Assembly: GCA_964647485.1 (NCBI GenBank)
Contig: CAZYHV010000002.1
Span: forward strand, 124,001-188,000
Direction: 5' to 3'
DNA: 64,000 nt
Source of the DNA: FW021-bin31 sp964647485
GTDB taxonomy: Bacteria > Bacteroidota > Bacteroidia > Chitinophagales > Chitinophagaceae
Part shown: positions 18,037-26,850 of the stretch, piece by piece
Position numbering within the stretch: the first letter of the stretch is position 1
How the letters are laid out: each line of letters opens with the position of its first letter
Made by a program: the position numbers and the translations under genes
Notes under the pieces: generated by a model
Databases searched by the model: none
The model's input: only the letters and a program-made list of their open reading frames with translations
What the model was told of the DNA's origin: nothing

Positions 18037-19269
18037 TTACATCGAATCCCCTTTCTGTGAATTTTCTATCTGTTGATATGCCCTAGGAGCTCGAAGGGTA
18101 TCCGGTCGATATGGTAATGGTTTTATCTTTGTACTATCTGATAGGTTACTTTGTCCTTCTACCAGAATTCGATCTCCAATTTTCAAACCACTCAACACTG
18201 TATATGTATTGTTTGGGGCAGAAGATCCAATCTCCACTTTTTGTCGGGTGACCGTATTTTGTGGAGTCAATTTTTCCACATAAGTATTGGCCTGTAAATC
18301 AAAAGTGGCTCCCCTTGGAATTAAAATCGACCCCTTATGTTTTTGTCTCATTATTATTGTACCGGTATTCCCCGAACGCAGCATATTTTTTTTATTTGGG
18401 AACGTCGCTCTTAATGTAATAGAACCGGTATTTTTGTTCACCTGACCCGAAGAAGCGTCAATCACTCCCTTTTCGGGATACATAGTACCATCAGAAAGAA
18501 TAAGTGAAACGACCTTTTCAGAATCTAAATGAGCAGCCTGGTCACTCATACTTAAGGCAGAACTATTTTCTTTTTCTAATAACTCATAAAAATTAGATTC
18601 ACTAATAGAAAAATAAACATACACCTCATGTACATCCGTCAACGCAGTAATAGGTTCCTTATCTCCAGGACTTACTACATTTCCAATTCGTTTTGGAATA
18701 CGACCTATATACCCACTTACAGGAGCATTTATAATGGTATATCCCATTTGAATTTTCGCATTTTCAACCTCTGCCTTCGCTTGTTTTAGATTAGAGAGTG
18801 CTACCTCATAATTAGATTTAGCCATCTCCAGTTTTACCGGAGACATCACTTCATTATTCACCAAAGGTTTTATCCGCTCAATCTCCAGCTTCGCATTCGA
18901 CAATTTAGCCTCTTCCAAATTTACATTTGCTTTGGCTCTATTCAAATCTTGTTGATAAATTTGTTGATTTACTTTGAAGAGTTTTTGCCCCTTGTGCACA
19001 AAATCACCTTCATCAACATAAGCTTGTTCCAATTCTCCCGTAACCTGAGGACGTATTTCCACATTAATCTTCCCTTCTACCGTACCCAAAAAATTTTGTG
19101 TTAAAGTGACTGTACTCGTATCCACTTTATATACAGGTAATGCTATTTGATTTGATTTTTTTTCATTCTTCTTGGAAAGAGAAGAGCAACTTTGGGAAAA
19201 AAAGATAAAGAGAACCAGACCGAATCCAATAATAATTTCAGTCGGTTTAAAAGATGTGTCTTTCAGCAT
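18037..19269 (-). CDS. RND efflux periplasmic adaptor (AcrA-like lipoprotein)
   Basis: The 410-residue membrane-fusion protein bridges the RND pump and the outer-membrane channel. It has a lipoprotein signal (lipobox SQSC, Cys28), a split biotinyl-lipoyl-like domain (VEIRPQVTGELEQAYVDEGD and APVSGYIGRIPK) flanking a helical hairpin, then beta-barrel and membrane-proximal domains (PRGATFDLQANTYV, SGLKIGDRILVEG). It is the first gene of the efflux operon. No TetR, MarR or two-component regulator is adjacent; an inverted repeat upstream may be the operator. Confidence 0.95.
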   Translation of the reverse strand: MLKDTSFKPTEIIIGFGLVLFIFFSQSCSSLSKKNEKKSNQIALPVYKVDTSTVTLTQNFLGTVEGKINVEIRPQVTGELEQAYVDEGDFVHKGQKLFKVNQQIYQQDLNRAKANVNLEEAKLSNAKLEIERIKPLVNNEVMSPVKLEMAKSNYEVALSNLKQAKAEVENAKIQMGYTIINAPVSGYIGRIPKRIGNVVSPGDKEPITALTDVHEVYVYFSISESNFYELLEKENSSALSMSDQAAHLDSEKVVSLILSDGTMYPEKGVIDASSGQVNKNTGSITLRATFPNKKNMLRSGNTGTIIMRQKHKGSILIPRGATFDLQANTYVEKLTPQNTVTRQKVEIGSSAPNNTYTVLSGLKIGDRILVEGQSNLSDSTKIKPLPYRPDTLRAPRAYQQIENSQKGDSM

Positions 19270-19361
19270 TATAATTATAATTTTTAGGTAGTACCCCTTC
19301 TAATTTCTTAAGAATTTAAGGAATCGGAAAAAAGGTAAAGATTAAACGAGAAATGCAAAAG

Positions 19362-19383
19362 TTATGCCACTTTCATAGCATAA
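19362..19383 (-). promoter_or_regulatory. inverted repeat near the efflux-operon promoter
   Basis: TTATGC-N10-GCATAA forms a 22-bp dyad in the 135-bp gap before the adaptor gene. On the minus strand it overlaps the sequence TAACTTTTG, a -7-like element with one extra spacer base. A dyad overlapping the promoter is where a repressor would be expected. The regulator is unknown. Confidence 0.35.
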
Positions 19384-19404
19384 AACCTCCCATTTCTATT
19401 TATT

Positions 19405-19698
19405 CTATTCCGTTTCCTTCAATACTTTGTCGATTTGTTCCCCTACCGTTTGAAAAAATTCCGAAGATTCTGTTTCTGACGTCCCATTGGCACTATATTC
19501 GGTAGCATACCAAATCAAACACATAGAAATATAATCTTGCATATCCTTTCCGGCAAAAGAAGTTTTAAATTCTACAATTTTTGCATTTAATTCCCTCATT
19601 ACTCTTCGGATCCCTTCTTCTTCCTCCGGTTTAATTTTTAAACGATAGGTTCGATCTGCCACTACAATATTAGCAGGAATAAATTTGTCTTCAGCCAT
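19405..19698 (-). CDS. zapA: cell division protein ZapA
   Basis: The 97-residue protein fits ZapA, which crosslinks FtsZ filaments at the division site. An N-terminal globular part (IVVADRTYRLKI, EEEEGIRRVMRELNAKI) is followed by a helical coiled-coil half (DYISMCLIWYATEY to the C-terminus). It starts 1 bp after the stop of the fused ketoacid dehydrogenase E1 gene and is almost certainly co-transcribed with it. Confidence 0.85.
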   Translation of the reverse strand: MAEDKFIPANIVVADRTYRLKIKPEEEEGIRRVMRELNAKIVEFKTSFAGKDMQDYISMCLIWYATEYSANGTSETESSEFFQTVGEQIDKVLKETE

Positions 19699-19699
19699 A

Positions 19700-22099
19700 T
19701 TATTCTTTCATTATTTCTACTACTTTCTCAAAAATATCATCCACATTGGGTTTTGAAAAATAATCCCCGTCGGAGCCATATGCCGGTCGATGTTCGGTAG
19801 AAGTCAAGCAACGAGGACGAGCATCTAAATAACGATACCCTCCTTGTTCTTCCATTACATGGCGATACATATAGGCAGTACCTCCACCCGGAACATCCTC
19901 ATCAAGAAACAAAATTCTGCTGGTTTTCTTTAAGGAGGATAAGATTTTATGTGGACGGTCGAAAGGTAATAAAGTTTGTACATCTATCAATTCACAGGAG
20001 ATCCCATGTTCTTCCAATCGATCAATGGCTTCAGAAGCAATTCGTAAAATAGATCCATAAGATACAATGGTAATATCCTCTCCCGGATGAATCACCTCAG
20101 GGACACCTAATGGGACGGTTTGGTCTCCAATATTATCAGGTAATTCTTCCTTTAATCGATACCCATTTAAACATTCTATCACCAATCCGGGATCATTCGA
20201 ATTTAACAAAGTATTATACATTCCGGCCGCTTTCACCATATTTCTGGGAACGCAAAGATGCATTCCTCTCAATGCATTAACCAATATTCCCATGGGAGAT
20301 CCGGAATGCCAAATTCCTTCAAGACGATGACCTCTGGTACGAATAATTACCGGACAATATTGCTGTCCTTTTGTTCGGTATTGCATTGTGGCTACATCAT
20401 CACTGAGTTGTTCTAACGCAAAGAGGATATAATCCAGATATTGAATTTCTGCAATAGGTCTCAGCCCTCGAATCGCCATTCCTGTTGCCTGCCCAATAAT
20501 AGTAAGTTCTCTAATACCCGTATCGGAGACTCGTTCATCTCCATATTTTTTCTGAAGCCCCATAAAGCCTTGATTGACATCTCCAATCTTTCCCAAATCT
20601 TCTCCAAAAGCAAAGACTTTTGGGTTCTTCTTTAGCGTCTCATCAAAAAACCTATTTAATATTTCATAGCCATTCAGTTGGGCAGAATTTTCTGAATAAA
20701 CCGGTTTCACTTCAGGTACATTTAATGCTGAAGTTTCATCTACAGAAAGCAAATGACTATTATATAAAGTTTCTCCTTCTTTTTTACAAGTATCATAAAA
20801 ATCCTTTAGCGCATGATAACCTTGTCCTTTTTGAATTTTTGGAAGAGTTAATATTCTGGAAAGCGTATGAAGGATTTGATGTCTGAGCGGAACTTTATTG
20901 GCTATTAATTTATTGGCAATACTTCGAATATTGTCCTTAGGCTGATTTTTTTCTTTTAGAAGTCTTTTACAAAGAAGAGCGAATTGTCTTATCTGTTCTT
21001 TGATGGGCTTTTGATATTCTTTATAAGCCTCATCTTTTTCTTTTTTCACCAATAATTCCGCTTCCTTTTCAATTTCTTCCAGGTCCTCCTCTTCAGCTAA
21101 GGAGTTAGCTAAAATCCAATGTCGCATCTGCAGATTACAATCCCAATCCTTTTCCCATTCTAATTGTTGTTCATTCTTATATCGTTCATGCGAACCGGAA
21201 GTAGAGTGTCCCTGAGGCTGTGTTAATTCCTGGACATGGAAAATAGCGGGAATATGAGATCTTCTTATACGTGAAATTCCTTTTTCAAAGACTTCACAAA
21301 GCTCAGCATAATCCCATCCCTTTACCGTATAAATATCAATTCCGGTTTTATCTCCTTTTTTTTCAAAACCTCTCAGAGCTTCCGAGATGGAGTCTTTGGT
21401 AGTCTGTAATTCACGAGGAACAGAAATACCATACCCGTCATCCCAGACGACAATAGCTAATGGTATTTGCATGACCCCGGCAGCATTAACTGTTTCCCAA
21501 AAGTGTCCCTCAGAAGTACTTGCATCACCAATAGTAGCAAAACAAACTTCATTTCCATGGTGAGACAGGTTTTTAAATGCCTTTAATTCTTCGATATTCC
21601 TAAATAATTTTGAAGCCTGAGCCAAACCAATTGAACGCGGAATATGAGATGCAGTAGGCGATAAATCGGCTGCCGTATTCTTCCTTTCTGAAAGATTTAA
21701 GAATTGTCCATTTTTAATATTTGGAGTAGAAAAATGACCAATCATCTGCCGACCGGCAGAATGGGGATCATGCTGTATATTCGGGTCTCCATATAGTTGT
21801 GAAAAAAATTCCTTCACAGATGACATTCCTGCAGCAAAGAAAAAAGTCTGATCTCTATAATATCCGGTACGCCAATCTCCCGGTTTAAAGAACTTTGCCA
21901 ATGCTATTTGAGGAATTTCTTTGCCATCGCCAAATATTCCAAATTTTGCCTTTCCTGTTAAAACTTCCTTTCTTCCAATGATACTTACCTGCCTGCTCAA
22001 GCAGGCAAGTCGATAATCTTCCAACACCTCCTTCCTAAATTCGTCGAAAGATAAGGTTTCACTTAAAGTTTCTGAATCTGGTTGATTATAAGGGTTCAT
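19700..22099 (-). CDS. 2-oxoacid dehydrogenase E1, fused alpha-beta subunits
   Basis: This thiamine-diphosphate enzyme decarboxylates a 2-oxoacid and passes the acyl group to a lipoyl E2. It has 799 residues, with the alpha part first and the beta part from about residue 465. The alpha part contains the ThDP motif GDASTSEGHFWETVNAAG ending in DDGYGIS. The beta part contains FAFGEDLGKIGDVNQGF, RISDTG-like RVSDTGIRELTIIGQA, and the transketolase C-terminal region (ITIVSYGSILRIA, LIDVQTLLPFD). Such fusions are usually annotated as branched-chain (2-oxoisovalerate) E1; pyruvate cannot be excluded. No E2 or E3 is adjacent; an E2 gene lies at 53.7 kb. zapA follows at 1 bp. Confidence 0.92.
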   Translation of the reverse strand: MNPYNQPDSETLSETLSFDEFRKEVLEDYRLACLSRQVSIIGRKEVLTGKAKFGIFGDGKEIPQIALAKFFKPGDWRTGYYRDQTFFFAAGMSSVKEFFSQLYGDPNIQHDPHSAGRQMIGHFSTPNIKNGQFLNLSERKNTAADLSPTASHIPRSIGLAQASKLFRNIEELKAFKNLSHHGNEVCFATIGDASTSEGHFWETVNAAGVMQIPLAIVVWDDGYGISVPRELQTTKDSISEALRGFEKKGDKTGIDIYTVKGWDYAELCEVFEKGISRIRRSHIPAIFHVQELTQPQGHSTSGSHERYKNEQQLEWEKDWDCNLQMRHWILANSLAEEEDLEEIEKEAELLVKKEKDEAYKEYQKPIKEQIRQFALLCKRLLKEKNQPKDNIRSIANKLIANKVPLRHQILHTLSRILTLPKIQKGQGYHALKDFYDTCKKEGETLYNSHLLSVDETSALNVPEVKPVYSENSAQLNGYEILNRFFDETLKKNPKVFAFGEDLGKIGDVNQGFMGLQKKYGDERVSDTGIRELTIIGQATGMAIRGLRPIAEIQYLDYILFALEQLSDDVATMQYRTKGQQYCPVIIRTRGHRLEGIWHSGSPMGILVNALRGMHLCVPRNMVKAAGMYNTLLNSNDPGLVIECLNGYRLKEELPDNIGDQTVPLGVPEVIHPGEDITIVSYGSILRIASEAIDRLEEHGISCELIDVQTLLPFDRPHKILSSLKKTSRILFLDEDVPGGGTAYMYRHVMEEQGGYRYLDARPRCLTSTEHRPAYGSDGDYFSKPNVDDIFEKVVEIMKE

Positions 22100-22117
22100 T
22101 TTTTTGGGATTAGGTTA

Positions 22118-22125
22118 CAAATTTA
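22118..22125 (-). promoter_or_regulatory. promoter -7 box of the E1-zapA unit
   Basis: TAAATTTG on the minus strand fits TAnnTTTG and ends 19 nt before the E1 ATG, giving a leader of roughly 14 nt. Confidence 0.5.
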
Positions 22126-22301
22126 AGGAATAATAGCTGATTTTAAAAGTTAAAAAATAGATTTAAGCATTCAGTTATCACATTTGTTAATGATTTTCGC
22201 TCCTTTTATTTTGAGGAGCAGTTTGGCAAATAATTTGTATCTTGCATGCTTTGTTATAAGTCTATAAAAGGCTAACTATTAATTATAAAAATAAATAAAT
22301 C

Positions 22302-22721
22302 ATGAAAAAGATTCTTTTATTGATTTTTGCAATGACCTTTGCATTGGGAACAAACGTATTTGCTCAGTCTTCACAAAACACAACTACACAACAAGAGAAA
22401 AAATCTCCCTTTGATGGCGTGATTAAGTTCAATAAAGATACGATTGATTTTGGGGAGACCGCCAAAAATAAACCCGTAAAGGTAACCTTTACATTTAAAA
22501 ATATAAGTAAAAAACCGATCTTTATTCAAGATGCGCAAGCCAGCTGTGGATGTACTACCCCTTCTTATACCAAAGCGCCTATCTTACCGGGAAAAGAAGG
22601 AGAAGTAACAGCCGTTTACAATGCCTCCGGTAGTGGAAAGATTTACAAAACGGTTTTTGTTAACTTTAAAGATATTCCAAAGGCAAAGCAATTGATTTTG
22701 ACCGGTAAAGTGAAAAAGTAA
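22302..22721 (+). CDS. secreted DUF1573 protein
   Basis: The 139-residue protein has an N-terminal signal peptide (about residues 1-21, cleavage after VFAQ-like VFA) and one DUF1573 domain with an Ig-like beta fold: IDFGETAKNKPVKVTFTFKN, QASCGCTTPSY, PGKEGEVTAVYN. The SCGCTTP motif carries the two conserved Cys of the family. The function of DUF1573 is not established. It ends 7 bp before the aminotransferase start, so the two genes are probably co-transcribed. Confidence 0.9.
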   Translation: MKKILLLIFAMTFALGTNVFAQSSQNTTTQQEKKSPFDGVIKFNKDTIDFGETAKNKPVKVTFTFKNISKKPIFIQDAQASCGCTTPSYTKAPILPGKEGEVTAVYNASGSGKIYKTVFVNFKDIPKAKQLILTGKVKK

Positions 22722-22728
22722 ACCATTT

Positions 22729-23922
22729 ATGCCAACAATTAGTAACAGAGGGCTACAAATGCCCTCCTCTCCTATTCGAAAATTGAATCCTTTAGCTGAC
22801 GCTGCCAAAGAAAGAGGAACAAAAGTATATCACTTGAATATTGGGCAACCCGATATCCAGACCCCCAAAGTAGCTATGGATGCCGTGAGGGAAACAACTT
22901 TTAAGACCCTTTCTTACAGTCCTAGTGCCGGGATTGCCAGTTACAAAAACAAACTGGCGGAATATTATAAAAGGAATAAGATAGAAGTAGATCCTTCCCA
23001 GATTATTGTTACAGTAGGAGGATCGGAAGCAATTTCATTTACTTTCTTAAGTTGTCTTGATCCGGGAGATGAGGTTTTGATTCCTGAACCATTTTATGCC
23101 AATTACAATGGATTTTCCACAACCACACAAGTCACTGTAAAGCCAATCACCTCCGAAATAAAAAACAACTATGCCCTACCGGAAGTGGCAAAATTTGAGG
23201 AGGCTATTAGTGATAGGACAAGAGCCATCCTTGTTTGTAATCCCAATAACCCCACAGGATACCTTTACAGTAAAGAAGAGTTGCAACAGCTTAAAACATT
23301 ATGTCAAAAACATGATCTTTTCTTATTTTCTGATGAGGCTTACCGAGAGTTTTGTTACAAAGAGGAACATTTCTCTGCACTACAGTTAGATGATATGGAA
23401 GATAATGTAGTATTAATGGATACCATATCCAAACGCTACAGTGCTTGTGGGGCAAGAATTGGGGCCTTAGTCACCAGAAATGAAAAGATTTTAGAAACCG
23501 CCCTAAAGTTTGCCCAGGCCAGATTAAGCCCTCCTACTTTTGCTCAAATCCTTGGAGAAACAGCAGCAGGACTTCCGGATGAATACTATCAAGAAGTAAA
23601 GGAAAAATATCGTGCACGTAGGGATCTCTTAGTCAATGAATTACAACAGATAGAAGGCGTTGAATGTCCATTACCTTTAGGCGCATTCTATGCCATGGCT
23701 AAACTTCCTGTAGACGATACCGAAAAGTTTTGTCAATGGTTGCTAAACGAGTTCACCTACCAGGGCGCAACAGTTATGTTGGCTCCGGCTACAGGTTTTT
23801 ATGCCACCCCCGGTTTGGGAAAGCAAGAGGTGAGATTAGCCTATGTACTTAAAAAGGAAGAACTTAATAAAGCTATCACCTGTTTAAAAGTAGCTTTAAA
23901 ACAATATCCGGGGAGGATTTGA
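22729..23922 (+). CDS. PLP-dependent class I aminotransferase (AspC-like)
   Basis: The 397-residue enzyme is a fold-type I aminotransferase. It shows the substrate-binding N-terminus (LNIGQPDIQTP), NPNNPTGYLYS, the Asp-Tyr pair (FSDEAYREF), and the PLP lysine in DTISKRYSACGARIG. Close relatives are annotated as aspartate aminotransferases; substrate specificity cannot be read from sequence. It is 7 bp after the DUF1573 gene. A putative small RNA with a strong terminator lies just downstream. Confidence 0.93.
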   Translation: MPTISNRGLQMPSSPIRKLNPLADAAKERGTKVYHLNIGQPDIQTPKVAMDAVRETTFKTLSYSPSAGIASYKNKLAEYYKRNKIEVDPSQIIVTVGGSEAISFTFLSCLDPGDEVLIPEPFYANYNGFSTTTQVTVKPITSEIKNNYALPEVAKFEEAISDRTRAILVCNPNNPTGYLYSKEELQQLKTLCQKHDLFLFSDEAYREFCYKEEHFSALQLDDMEDNVVLMDTISKRYSACGARIGALVTRNEKILETALKFAQARLSPPTFAQILGETAAGLPDEYYQEVKEKYRARRDLLVNELQQIEGVECPLPLGAFYAMAKLPVDDTEKFCQWLLNEFTYQGATVMLAPATGFYATPGLGKQEVRLAYVLKKEELNKAITCLKVALKQYPGRI

Positions 23923-23961
23923 CTTTAACAAAATCTAAACTTTCAAATCAATAAAATTTAT

Positions 23962-24094
23962 TAACTTTGAAAGCAAGACGTGTTAAAAAGTAAAATGTCT
24001 TAAAAGATACTTAAAGCTATGGTCATCAACTTCAGATGACTATCGTAGAGAGGATGGGAGTAAGTCCTCCGGTTTCTACCGGAGGACTTTTTTT
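23962..24094 (+). ncRNA. putative structured small RNA or leader RNA with terminator
   Basis: The 225-bp gap between two plus-strand genes contains a -7 box TAACTTTG (23962-23969) and then an ordered set of structures. A bulged stem-loop pairs CTATG (24017-24021) with CGTAG (24044-24048), and GTCATC (24022-24027) with GATGAC (24035-24040). A strong intrinsic terminator ends the unit at 24094. GAGGA (24050-24054) can pair instead with TCCTC (24065-24069), which belongs to the terminator stem, so alternative folds are possible. The RNA would be about 120 nt. I do not recognise it as SRP RNA, 6S RNA, tmRNA or a common riboswitch. It could simply be the 3' UTR and terminator of the aminotransferase unit. 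Confidence 0.4.
24062..24094 (+). terminator. intrinsic terminator of the 24.0-kb RNA
   Basis: A 12-bp stem (AAGTCCTCCGGT with ACCGGAGGACTT) with a 4-nt loop runs directly into a T tract (24088-24094). It sits 54 bp before the next coding start and is one of the strongest terminators in the window. Confidence 0.85.
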
Positions 24095-24147
24095 GATCTT
24101 TCATAAATAAAAACTTATCTTTTATGGATAATTAAAAGAAAGTAATC

Positions 24148-25497
24148 ATGGCTATAAGAGAATTTGATGTCTTTGTTATAGGTACCGGTACCGCCGGAAA
24201 AACTGTAGCTTATGCTTGTGCCGAAGCAGGAAAAAATGTTGCTATTGCCGATGATAGAGCATATGGTGGAACTTGTGCTAATCGGGGATGCGATCCTAAA
24301 AAAGTTTTGGTTGGCTTAACAGAAATCTTAGATCGCTCTGAAAACATGCTAGGATTTGGTCTCACCCACCCTCCACAATATAGCTGGAAAGATCTAATGG
24401 CCTTTAAAAAGACTTTTACCGATCCGGTACCTTATGTACATGAAAAGAATTTAAAAAAAGCAGGTATTACTTTATTTCATCAATCTCCTTATTTCATAGA
24501 TTCTCACACCCTTTCAGTAGAAGGAAAAACAATTTCTGCAAAAAAAGTAGTGATTGCTACTGGGCAAAAACCCCGAACTTTGAAAATTCCCGGAAGAGAT
24601 GAGCTCTTAGTCAGTGATGATTTTTTATCCTTAGACAGCCTGCCTCAGAGTATGGTATTTGTAGGAGGAGGATTTGTAGGAATGGAATTATCTCATATTG
24701 CTGCCCGGATGGGCGTCAAGGTCACGCTAATACATTCAGGTCCCCGCCCACTAAAACATTTTGACTCAGAGATGGTTGATTATCTTGTGGAAGCGTCTAA
24801 ATCCTTGGGAATTCAATTTATTTTTAATGCTGTTGTACATAAAATAGAGAAAAAGGGAGGAAATTATGAGGTTTTAGCAAAACAAGATAAACAAAAGAAA
24901 GTGGTAACGACCGACAGGGTAATTAACACTGCAGGTCGAGTACCCTCCATTGATCATTTAAAGCTCGAAAAAGGGAATGTCCAATTTTCAAAAAAGGGGA
25001 TTATCGTTAATGAAAACTTACAAAGCCCTTCAAATAAAGATGTTTTCGCCTGCGGAGATGTTGCTGACAGTCAAGGAAAACCCTTATCTCCCTACGAGGC
25101 CAAAATGGTAATCTCTCAATTATTGAACAAAAAGAAGAATAAAAAGTCGCCTTATCCGGTGCAACCTAGCGCCGTTTACACCCTTCCTCATTTAGCTGCC
25201 GTGGGGTTAACAGAAGAAAAAGCTAAAAGAGAAAAAATAGATTATATTGTCAAAACGGAGAAAGTCCCTCAGTGGTACACAGCCAAGAGAGAACACACGA
25301 AATGGTATGCCTATAAGACTATTATGAATAAAAAAGACAAGAAAATCCTCGGGGCTCACCTGGTAGGACCGGAAGCAGCAGAAACCATCAATCTGTTTAC
25401 GATGGCCATAAACAGTAAGCTCACTACTTCTCAATTAAAAAAAATGATTTTTGCATATCCTACCCGCTCAGGAGATATCCAATCTATGATTGGATAA
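24148..25497 (+). CDS. NAD(P)/FAD pyridine nucleotide-disulfide oxidoreductase-like protein
   Basis: The 449-residue flavoprotein has the glutathione-reductase/lipoamide-dehydrogenase fold: FAD motif VIGTGTAGKTVAYA, redox-active disulfide motif GGTCANRGCDPKK (two Cys five apart), NAD(P) motif FVGGGFVGMELSHIA, second FAD motif FACGDVA, and the C-terminal dimerisation domain. The usual active-site His of the C-terminal HPT region is missing: the sequence reads FAYPTRSGDI. It is therefore unlikely to be a classical lipoamide dehydrogenase or glutathione reductase, though the Cys pair is intact. Its stop is 3 bp from the stop of the convergent permease gene. Confidence 0.88.
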   Translation: MAIREFDVFVIGTGTAGKTVAYACAEAGKNVAIADDRAYGGTCANRGCDPKKVLVGLTEILDRSENMLGFGLTHPPQYSWKDLMAFKKTFTDPVPYVHEKNLKKAGITLFHQSPYFIDSHTLSVEGKTISAKKVVIATGQKPRTLKIPGRDELLVSDDFLSLDSLPQSMVFVGGGFVGMELSHIAARMGVKVTLIHSGPRPLKHFDSEMVDYLVEASKSLGIQFIFNAVVHKIEKKGGNYEVLAKQDKQKKVVTTDRVINTAGRVPSIDHLKLEKGNVQFSKKGIIVNENLQSPSNKDVFACGDVADSQGKPLSPYEAKMVISQLLNKKKNKKSPYPVQPSAVYTLPHLAAVGLTEEKAKREKIDYIVKTEKVPQWYTAKREHTKWYAYKTIMNKKDKKILGAHLVGPEAAETINLFTMAINSKLTTSQLKKMIFAYPTRSGDIQSMIG

Positions 25498-25500
25498 TTC

Positions 25501-26736
25501 TTATTTAAATGCCACCGCTTTGACAGGAGAAACCCTTCTCACAATCAAAGTAGGAATAATAAGTACCAGAACACAAATTACCAAAGTTCCTAAATCGATC
25601 CCAACTACGTACCACCAATTGATCTTTATTGGCGCCTTGGACATATAATAAATCTGCTCATCGAGTTTAAAAAAACCGGTAGTCTTTTGTAACCAGGCAA
25701 CTCCTAACCCAAAAACATTTCCTATAAATAGTCCTACCAAAGTAATATATGACATTTGATAAAGAAAAATCTTTTGTATTCCCCAATTATTCATTCCTAA
25801 CGATTTCAGGACACCAATCATATTCACTCGTTCCAAAATCAAAATTAAAATAGCCGTGATCATATTGATGATAGCGACAATGGCCATAATGACTAAAATG
25901 ATCAGTTCATTCATATTTTGTAAATTCAACCAGTCAAAAATATTGGGATTGACCTGATAGATTGAAGTCGCAACTAACTGCTGCGGTAAGATTCCATTAT
26001 AAAGATCTTGTTTAAAAGGTCCTATTTGGTTATAATCTTTTAAAAAGACCTCATACCCTCCTATTTCTTTTGGTTTCCAATGATTAACATCCCTTAAAAG
26101 GTTGATGTCCCCAATAATATAGGTCTTATCATAATCACTTATGCTGGTTTTATAGATCCCGGCAACGATTAACTTCCGAGCCTTGGGGGTCGTGCTCCCT
26201 CTTTGTACAAAATAGGCTATAAAAGGATCATCAACTTTCAATTTTAATTCATTCGCCAAATCTCTGGATATCAGTATTTCATGACTATAACTACTATCCG
26301 GGAAAGTTAACCTTTCTCCTTCCTTAAGATAAGGAGTCAGATGTCTCCAATTATAAGAGGAATCAATTCCTTTAAACATCACCCCCTCGATTTCTTTATT
26401 CACTTTTAATATGGCTGATCGGTGAGCATAAGAAGAAATTGAAGTAACTTCCGGTAAGGAAGCTATTTCTTCTTTTAAAGGGAGCGAATCCTTAAAAGGA
26501 ATATCTTCAGTCAGCATACCGGAATAAGCCTGGAAGGGAGTAATATGTACATGCCCCCAAAAATCGAAAACCTTATGGCTGATTTCTTGCTGAAAACCAT
26601 TGACGAGCGCTACTGTTAATATCATAACAGCCACACTTAAAGAAGTGGCAATAAGTGCAATCCGAATAATAAATCGTGAAAAGGTACGCTCACGATTAAG
26701 AGCAACTCTTTTTGCAATAAAATAAGGTAATCGCAC
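25501..26736 (-). CDS. LolC/E-family ABC transporter permease (FtsX-like)
   Basis: The 411-residue inner-membrane protein has the MacB/FtsX permease layout: TM1 near residues 25-48, a large periplasmic domain, then three TM segments (LIILVIMAIVAIINMITAIL, ISYITL-like ITLVGLFIGNVFGLG, and the C-terminal segment ending in SPVKAVAFK). LolC/E proteins release lipoproteins to LolA; the cognate ATPase is not adjacent. The longest frame starts at TTG 26763, but this TTG is part of a -7 box. GTG 26736 gives the expected N-terminus (V/M-RLPYFIAKR) and is preferred. Confidence 0.88.
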   Translation of the reverse strand: MRLPYFIAKRVALNRERTFSRFIIRIALIATSLSVAVMILTVALVNGFQQEISHKVFDFWGHVHITPFQAYSGMLTEDIPFKDSLPLKEEIASLPEVTSISSYAHRSAILKVNKEIEGVMFKGIDSSYNWRHLTPYLKEGERLTFPDSSYSHEILISRDLANELKLKVDDPFIAYFVQRGSTTPKARKLIVAGIYKTSISDYDKTYIIGDINLLRDVNHWKPKEIGGYEVFLKDYNQIGPFKQDLYNGILPQQLVATSIYQVNPNIFDWLNLQNMNELIILVIMAIVAIINMITAILILILERVNMIGVLKSLGMNNWGIQKIFLYQMSYITLVGLFIGNVFGLGVAWLQKTTGFFKLDEQIYYMSKAPIKINWWYVVGIDLGTLVICVLVLIIPTLIVRRVSPVKAVAFK

Positions 26737-26760
26737 GGAGAAGGATTTATTTTTCAGTGC

Positions 26761-26768
26761 CAAACCTA
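26761..26768 (-). promoter_or_regulatory. promoter -7 box of the LolC/E-like permease gene
   Basis: TAGGTTTG on the minus strand fits TAnnTTTG. Its G is 25 nt before GTG 26736. This promoter rules out the upstream TTG as the start and supports the shorter reading frame. Confidence 0.5.
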
Positions 26769-26850
26769 CATATTTTAATCAAGAATTAAATATTTATGAC
26801 CATTTATTTTCAATAGCAAAGTTTTTAATTACTTTAGCGTTCTTCTTATC

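Noticed and set aside
24001..24094. SRP RNA, 6S RNA, tmRNA or a common riboswitch at 24.0 kb
   Set aside because: The conserved SRP tetraloop region, tmRNA tag and tRNA-like parts, and known riboswitch core motifs are not visible; the class is left open.
24148..25497. Lipoamide dehydrogenase (E3) for the E1 and E2 genes in the window
   Set aside because: The catalytic His/Glu of the C-terminal motif is missing and the gene is not linked to E1 or E2.
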